From contig CAVRCG010000004.1 of assembly GCA_963719525.1 (NCBI GenBank), positions 1,674,001-1,738,000 on the forward strand: a stretch of 64,000 bases of DNA, written 5' to 3'. The notes beneath the pieces are model-generated. The model did not search any database and was not told where the DNA came from. It saw only the letters and a list, made by a program, of their open reading frames with translations. The position numbers were made by a program, and so were the translations under genes. The first letter of the stretch is position 1. The number at the start of each line of letters is the position of its first letter. Shown here piece by piece: positions 60,886 to 64,000 of the stretch. The stretch comes from Bernardetia sp963719525. Its GTDB lineage: Bacteria > Bacteroidota > Bacteroidia > Cytophagales > Bernardetiaceae.

Positions 60886-60972
60886 TCTTAAAATAGTCCT
60901 ATTCATTTCTACTTCCAATAAAAATTTAATTTCTTTGTGTAATAATCTAATTACAAACAAAATCGGAAATCC

Positions 60973-61617
60973 ATGTTTATCTCAAAAAAGTCTAATCTTT
61001 TAATAATTATCTTATCTCTAAACCTTTTATTTTTGATAAGTTGTGATGATAAAAAAGAGGATACAGAACCAAATTACCCAAAACGAATGAATTATTTTAG
61101 CATGGAAGTAGATGGAGAAGCTTGGCAACCTTCTTTTATTGATAATGATACATGTAAACAGACTTTCAAAGGTTTACAATCTGGCGTGAGTACAAGCAAT
61201 GGAATTATTCCGTTTTATAATATAGATGCCCACAAAGATCCAAATTCTTTAAGTGGAGTAGCAGCAGAAAATATGTTGCGTATGCAGATAATGAACGTAA
61301 CAAGAACAGGAAAGTATGAGATTAAGAATAGTTATAGAGTACATTTTGATTCTTTTGTGAGTTTTCAAATCAGAAAAGATAAAGATGGGAATGATAAAAA
61401 AGCAACTTACACTATCGATAGCACCAAAAATGTTTTTGATTTTTATGTAGATGAATTAGTTGATACAAATATGTTAGGTGCTAATCAAGGAATAATCGGA
61501 CGTTTTGAAGGTAATTTGTACAATATTGAAAATCCATTAGATTCTGTTATCATTACAAATGGAAAATACAAATTCACTAGAATAAATTGGAGAGATAACT
61601 GTAATTGTGAAAAGTAA
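60973..61617 (+). CDS. Hypothetical lipoprotein
   Basis: 214 residues. Lipobox LLFLISC followed by an acidic linker (DDKKEDTEPN). The body begins RMNYFSMEVDGEAWQPSFID, the pattern of small beta-sandwich domains (DUF6252-like) of Bacteroidota surface lipoproteins, and ends in a cysteine pair (NCNCEK). Surface location is likely, function unknown. Convergent with the TetR gene. Confidence 0.6.
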   Translation: MFISKKSNLLIIILSLNLLFLISCDDKKEDTEPNYPKRMNYFSMEVDGEAWQPSFIDNDTCKQTFKGLQSGVSTSNGIIPFYNIDAHKDPNSLSGVAAENMLRMQIMNVTRTGKYEIKNSYRVHFDSFVSFQIRKDKDGNDKKATYTIDSTKNVFDFYVDELVDTNMLGANQGIIGRFEGNLYNIENPLDSVIITNGKYKFTRINWRDNCNCEK

Positions 61618-61627
61618 ATGTATAATT

Positions 61628-62203
61628 CTACAAAACAGACAAACCCACTTCAATCGTTTTTTCCAATTCTTCTCTGCTTGGACTTGTTTTACCAACTACT
61701 TTCAAACCACTATAAAACATAAATAAAAAAGAAGCAACAGATTCTATATTTTTTTGAGAAGAAATTTCTCCATTTTCTACTCCTTTTTTCAAAAATTCAA
61801 TAAAAAACCCTTCAAACTCTTCTTTGTTTTGAATGGCTATCTCTAACATATTCTCATTGTTAGGAATAAGTTCGGTAATACAATTAACTACAAAACAGCC
61901 ATTTTCTTGGTTTGACTTTTCTCCAGTAATGGCAAGCAAAAACAGGTTTTTTAATCCTTCTTTTACCGATTTCTGACTGTTCAAAAAAGATTGAATGGCT
62001 TCTTTATTTTGATTTCTATAACTCTCTAATGCTTTATTGAATAATTCTTCTTTCCCTCCAAAAGTATCGTACAAACTAGCTCTATTTATTTTTAAGTGGT
62101 TTACCAAATCTTGAATAGAGGTAGCATGAAAGCCCTGTTTCCAAAACAAATTAGTTGCTTTTTCTAATATTTCTTTTTCTTCGAATTGTTTTTTTCGTGC
62201 CAT
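61628..62203 (-). CDS. TetR/AcrR-family transcription regulator
   Basis: 191 residues. N-terminal HTH: EEKEILEKATNLFWKQGFHATSIQDLVNHLKINRASLYDTFGGKEELFNKAL, a full TetR recognition helix; the C-terminal helices form the ligand pocket (SIGxx-like VVNCITELIPNNENML). Ligand and targets unknown. No drug-transport gene nearby; a short-chain dehydrogenase gene may start at 63968. Confidence 0.9.
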   Translation of the reverse strand: MARKKQFEEKEILEKATNLFWKQGFHATSIQDLVNHLKINRASLYDTFGGKEELFNKALESYRNQNKEAIQSFLNSQKSVKEGLKNLFLLAITGEKSNQENGCFVVNCITELIPNNENMLEIAIQNKEEFEGFFIEFLKKGVENGEISSQKNIESVASFLFMFYSGLKVVGKTSPSREELEKTIEVGLSVL

Positions 62204-62248
62204 AATTTTGTTTATTCAAAATGCTTGTTTGACTTTTCTATATAAAAA

Positions 62249-62288
62249 AGTTCTTACATCAATTACGAGTAATTGATATAAGAACTTC
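62249..62288 (-). terminator. Terminator of the LVIVD-repeat gene
   Basis: Minus strand: AAGTTCTTATATCAATTA-CTCG-TAATTGATGTAAGAACTT, an 18-bp stem with one G-T pair, followed by TTTTATATAG. It ends transcription of the gene at 62352 and stands before the TetR gene. Confidence 0.85.
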
Positions 62289-62351
62289 AAAATAGTTCGA
62301 AGGTTTGATAGCTTGATTCTAAAACCTACCTTCTAAAATCTAAATTTGTTT

Positions 62352-63629
62352 TTATTCCGTCGGTATTTTGCTCAAAAGCACCAAATTTTCTGGGTCTTCA
62401 TAATTATATTGATACAAACCATCGCTTCCTATCATCATCAAAATATCATTGTGAGCAATTACATCATATCCATTTATTGAATTATCTGCACTAATTTGTT
62501 GTACGTTTAATGGATTAGTAACATCTAAAACCTTCAAACCAGCATTACCATCACATACAAAAAGTGTCTTATTTCTATTTTTTGAATCCACTCCCAAACC
62601 ATACGGATTTGTCATAGGCTGGGTATTTATTAATGTTGGATTTTCTAAATTAGAAATATCTATCAGATGAAGTTCGTTTACTCCATTTCTACAATTTGTA
62701 CCATTGCGAAGCGTAACGTAAGCTGTATTTTCAGAAACCACAACAGGATCGCAACTCGTAATATGCTCGTAAGTAGAAACAAATTTTGGCTCACTAGGCA
62801 TATTAAGATTATAAATGTGCATTCCTCTTTGAGAACCGATAAACAAATTATTGTTGTGTGGAAATAATGTTTCGATTCCCCAACCTAATTCTACTTCACT
62901 TTTAGCTTCTGGAAAAATTGGATTTATGATAGAATACGGCTTTAGATTATCTCCATTGAGTGTATAAAGATGATTTTGAGTAATGGCAAAACGAGCCATC
63001 GAACCTGCAATACCAGCATTTCCACCATTATCACTTCCAATTTGTACAGACTCGTCATAAGCAATATCGTATTGTGAAGAACAGTCATAATTTGAAATTA
63101 CTTCTTTTTCTTCCCAACTTACTACGATTCCATAATTTGGATCTGCATATCCATTATTTCCAAAAATTTGTTTGTTGAATGTATTGTTTATGCGTTGAAG
63201 AAGTTGAGGATTTGTAACGATAGTCATATCAATTACCAATAAATCTGTATAACTATCAGCATACAAAGTATTACCTGAAATAGCTATATCGACATTACCA
63301 ACAATACTCAAAAAACCAACTTGAACAGGCGCAGCAGGATTCGAATTATTTATAATATGAATTCCTTCATTAATTTCATTGACAAACAAAAATCGATTAT
63401 AAAAATAAATTTTGCCTACATTTTGTAGAGGACGAGGACTTTGAAGCTCCACAGGAACACTCCTAAACTCATCGTAACTCATAAAAATAGGTTCGTAAGT
63501 GAGGTAAGAATAACTACAATCGTCCCTTTCGCAACTAGAAAGTGAAAAAATACAAAGTAGAGCTAAAGAAAATAAACCAGATAAAGGGAAAAGTCTAAAC
63601 AAATAGCTTAAAGTAAATTTGCGATACAT
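62352..63629 (-). CDS. LVIVD-repeat lipoprotein
   Basis: 425 residues. Lipobox LSSC (after LFSLALLCIFSL). The body is a series of LVIVD-type beta-propeller repeats: GKIYFYNRFLFVNEINEGIHIINNSNP, NTLYADSYTDLLVIDM, NLFIGSQRGMHIYNLNMPSEP, KTLFVCDGNAGLKVLDVTNP. Such proteins are anchored in the outer membrane and thought to display a binding propeller at the surface. Ligand unknown. Confidence 0.85.
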   Translation of the reverse strand: MYRKFTLSYLFRLFPLSGLFSLALLCIFSLSSCERDDCSYSYLTYEPIFMSYDEFRSVPVELQSPRPLQNVGKIYFYNRFLFVNEINEGIHIINNSNPAAPVQVGFLSIVGNVDIAISGNTLYADSYTDLLVIDMTIVTNPQLLQRINNTFNKQIFGNNGYADPNYGIVVSWEEKEVISNYDCSSQYDIAYDESVQIGSDNGGNAGIAGSMARFAITQNHLYTLNGDNLKPYSIINPIFPEAKSEVELGWGIETLFPHNNNLFIGSQRGMHIYNLNMPSEPKFVSTYEHITSCDPVVVSENTAYVTLRNGTNCRNGVNELHLIDISNLENPTLINTQPMTNPYGLGVDSKNRNKTLFVCDGNAGLKVLDVTNPLNVQQISADNSINGYDVIAHNDILMMIGSDGLYQYNYEDPENLVLLSKIPTE

Positions 63630-63967
63630 AGCTTTAAAAAAATGCGTAATAAATGAATAATAGTTTGATACAAGTTAATTAGAATTTGGGGAAATTCTGT
63701 AACACAAACAGATAAGTTAAAAATGTAAAAGAAATTCTATTCCTTTCCAAATTTGCCTTCCTATTTCTCCTTACGTAGATTTCAGTTGGTATGCTGCATT
63801 AGTAAATCAAATTAATCATTGAATCAACTATGAAAACGAACCCTTTGTTGTTAATAAGTACTAAAATAAGTTCAAACAAAAACTTTATTCTGGAACGAAC
63901 GTTCTGAAATGTATAATTCAAATAACTTAGTTTGATTTTAGATTCAATTTTAAAGCAATTATTAATT
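63630..63967. other. Intergenic region before the last gene
   Basis: 338 bases. The palindromic GAACGTTC within CGAACGTTCTG (63897-63907) is a possible operator-like element. No clear promoter or gene. Confidence 0.4.
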
Positions 63968-64000
63968 ATGAGCAATTCATTAACAGGAAAAATCGCAGTC
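63968..64000 (+). CDS. Start of a probable short-chain dehydrogenase (cut by the window end)
   Basis: Eleven codons, MSNSLTGKIAV, the usual beginning of classical SDR proteins before the TGxxxGIG motif. Too short to be sure. Confidence 0.35.
   Translation, partial: MSNSLTGKIAV

Noticed and set aside
1..64000. tRNA, rRNA genes or CRISPR arrays
   Set aside because: No cloverleaf with a GGTTCGA-type T-arm, no rRNA text and no spaced direct repeats were found on reading both strands.

Overview
The window is about one-third G+C and reads as chromosome of a member of the Bacteroidota, most likely a marine-type Cytophagales (the Flexibacter/Bernardetia/Microscilla kind). The lineage call is inference. 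It rests on a PorQ-like type IX secretion protein, promoters of the Bacteroidota form (TAnnTTTG at -7), an ATP synthase operon that stops after atpG with no atpD/atpC, two DUF3857 proteins, a fold-III arginine decarboxylase and the efp-accB-accC order.

Layout. 1-7 kb: end of an outer-membrane barrel gene, a STAS-like gene, two tandem copies of a zinc-finger/membrane/PH-like family, a di-haem peroxidase, a Rof-like antiterminator and mutL. 7-12 kb: two truncated transposases abutting head to head, then two tandem copies of a two-gene membrane-anchored unit; the first six codons of a third unit remain where the transposase fragment begins. 12-20 kb: a TIGR01777 epimerase and the ATP synthase operon (an AtpI-like gene, atpB, E, an extra secreted-protein gene, F, H, A, G). 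20-34 kb: crcB, a glycosyltransferase, a third zinc-finger family member, a CAP-domain protein, exbD, a PpiD/SurA-like foldase, HMG-CoA reductase with an extra N-terminal domain, an SRPBCC protein, an AraC regulator, a serine hydrolase and the fourth zinc-finger member. 34-47 kb: two DUF3857/transglutaminase-like proteins, ruvX, a KdsC-like phosphatase, arginine decarboxylase, DUF4129, a DUF58 gene broken by an in-frame TGA, and porQ. 47-55 kb is accessory and decayed: an Rpn-type nuclease, a frameshifted aromatic decarboxylase, another frameshifted gene, a HAD gene, stumps of a DUF5615 toxin-like gene, a transposase and a methyltransferase, a Panacea (DUF4065) toxin-antitoxin pair between 45-bp direct repeats, a WGR-like gene and an intact DUF58. 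55-64 kb: a MITE-like element, a candidate small RNA, a secreted endonuclease/OB-fold fusion, efp, accB, accC, a lipoprotein, a TetR regulator, an LVIVD-repeat lipoprotein and the start of a probable SDR gene.

Intergenic space is unusually rich in short structured repeats. The most distinctive are small hairpins with differing stems, most of them preceded by a GTAG-type foot (TGTAGC), as in REP sequences mobilised by RAYT transposases. There are also 40-45 bp palindromes, heptamer repeats like cyanobacterial STRRs, and an inverted-repeat element with a perfect 10-bp target duplication. No rRNA, tRNA or CRISPR array was seen. The best candidates for something undescribed are the zinc-finger/TM/PH-like paralogue family, the duplicated two-gene membrane unit, the GTAG-foot hairpins and the candidate small RNA whose promoter is duplicated from efp.
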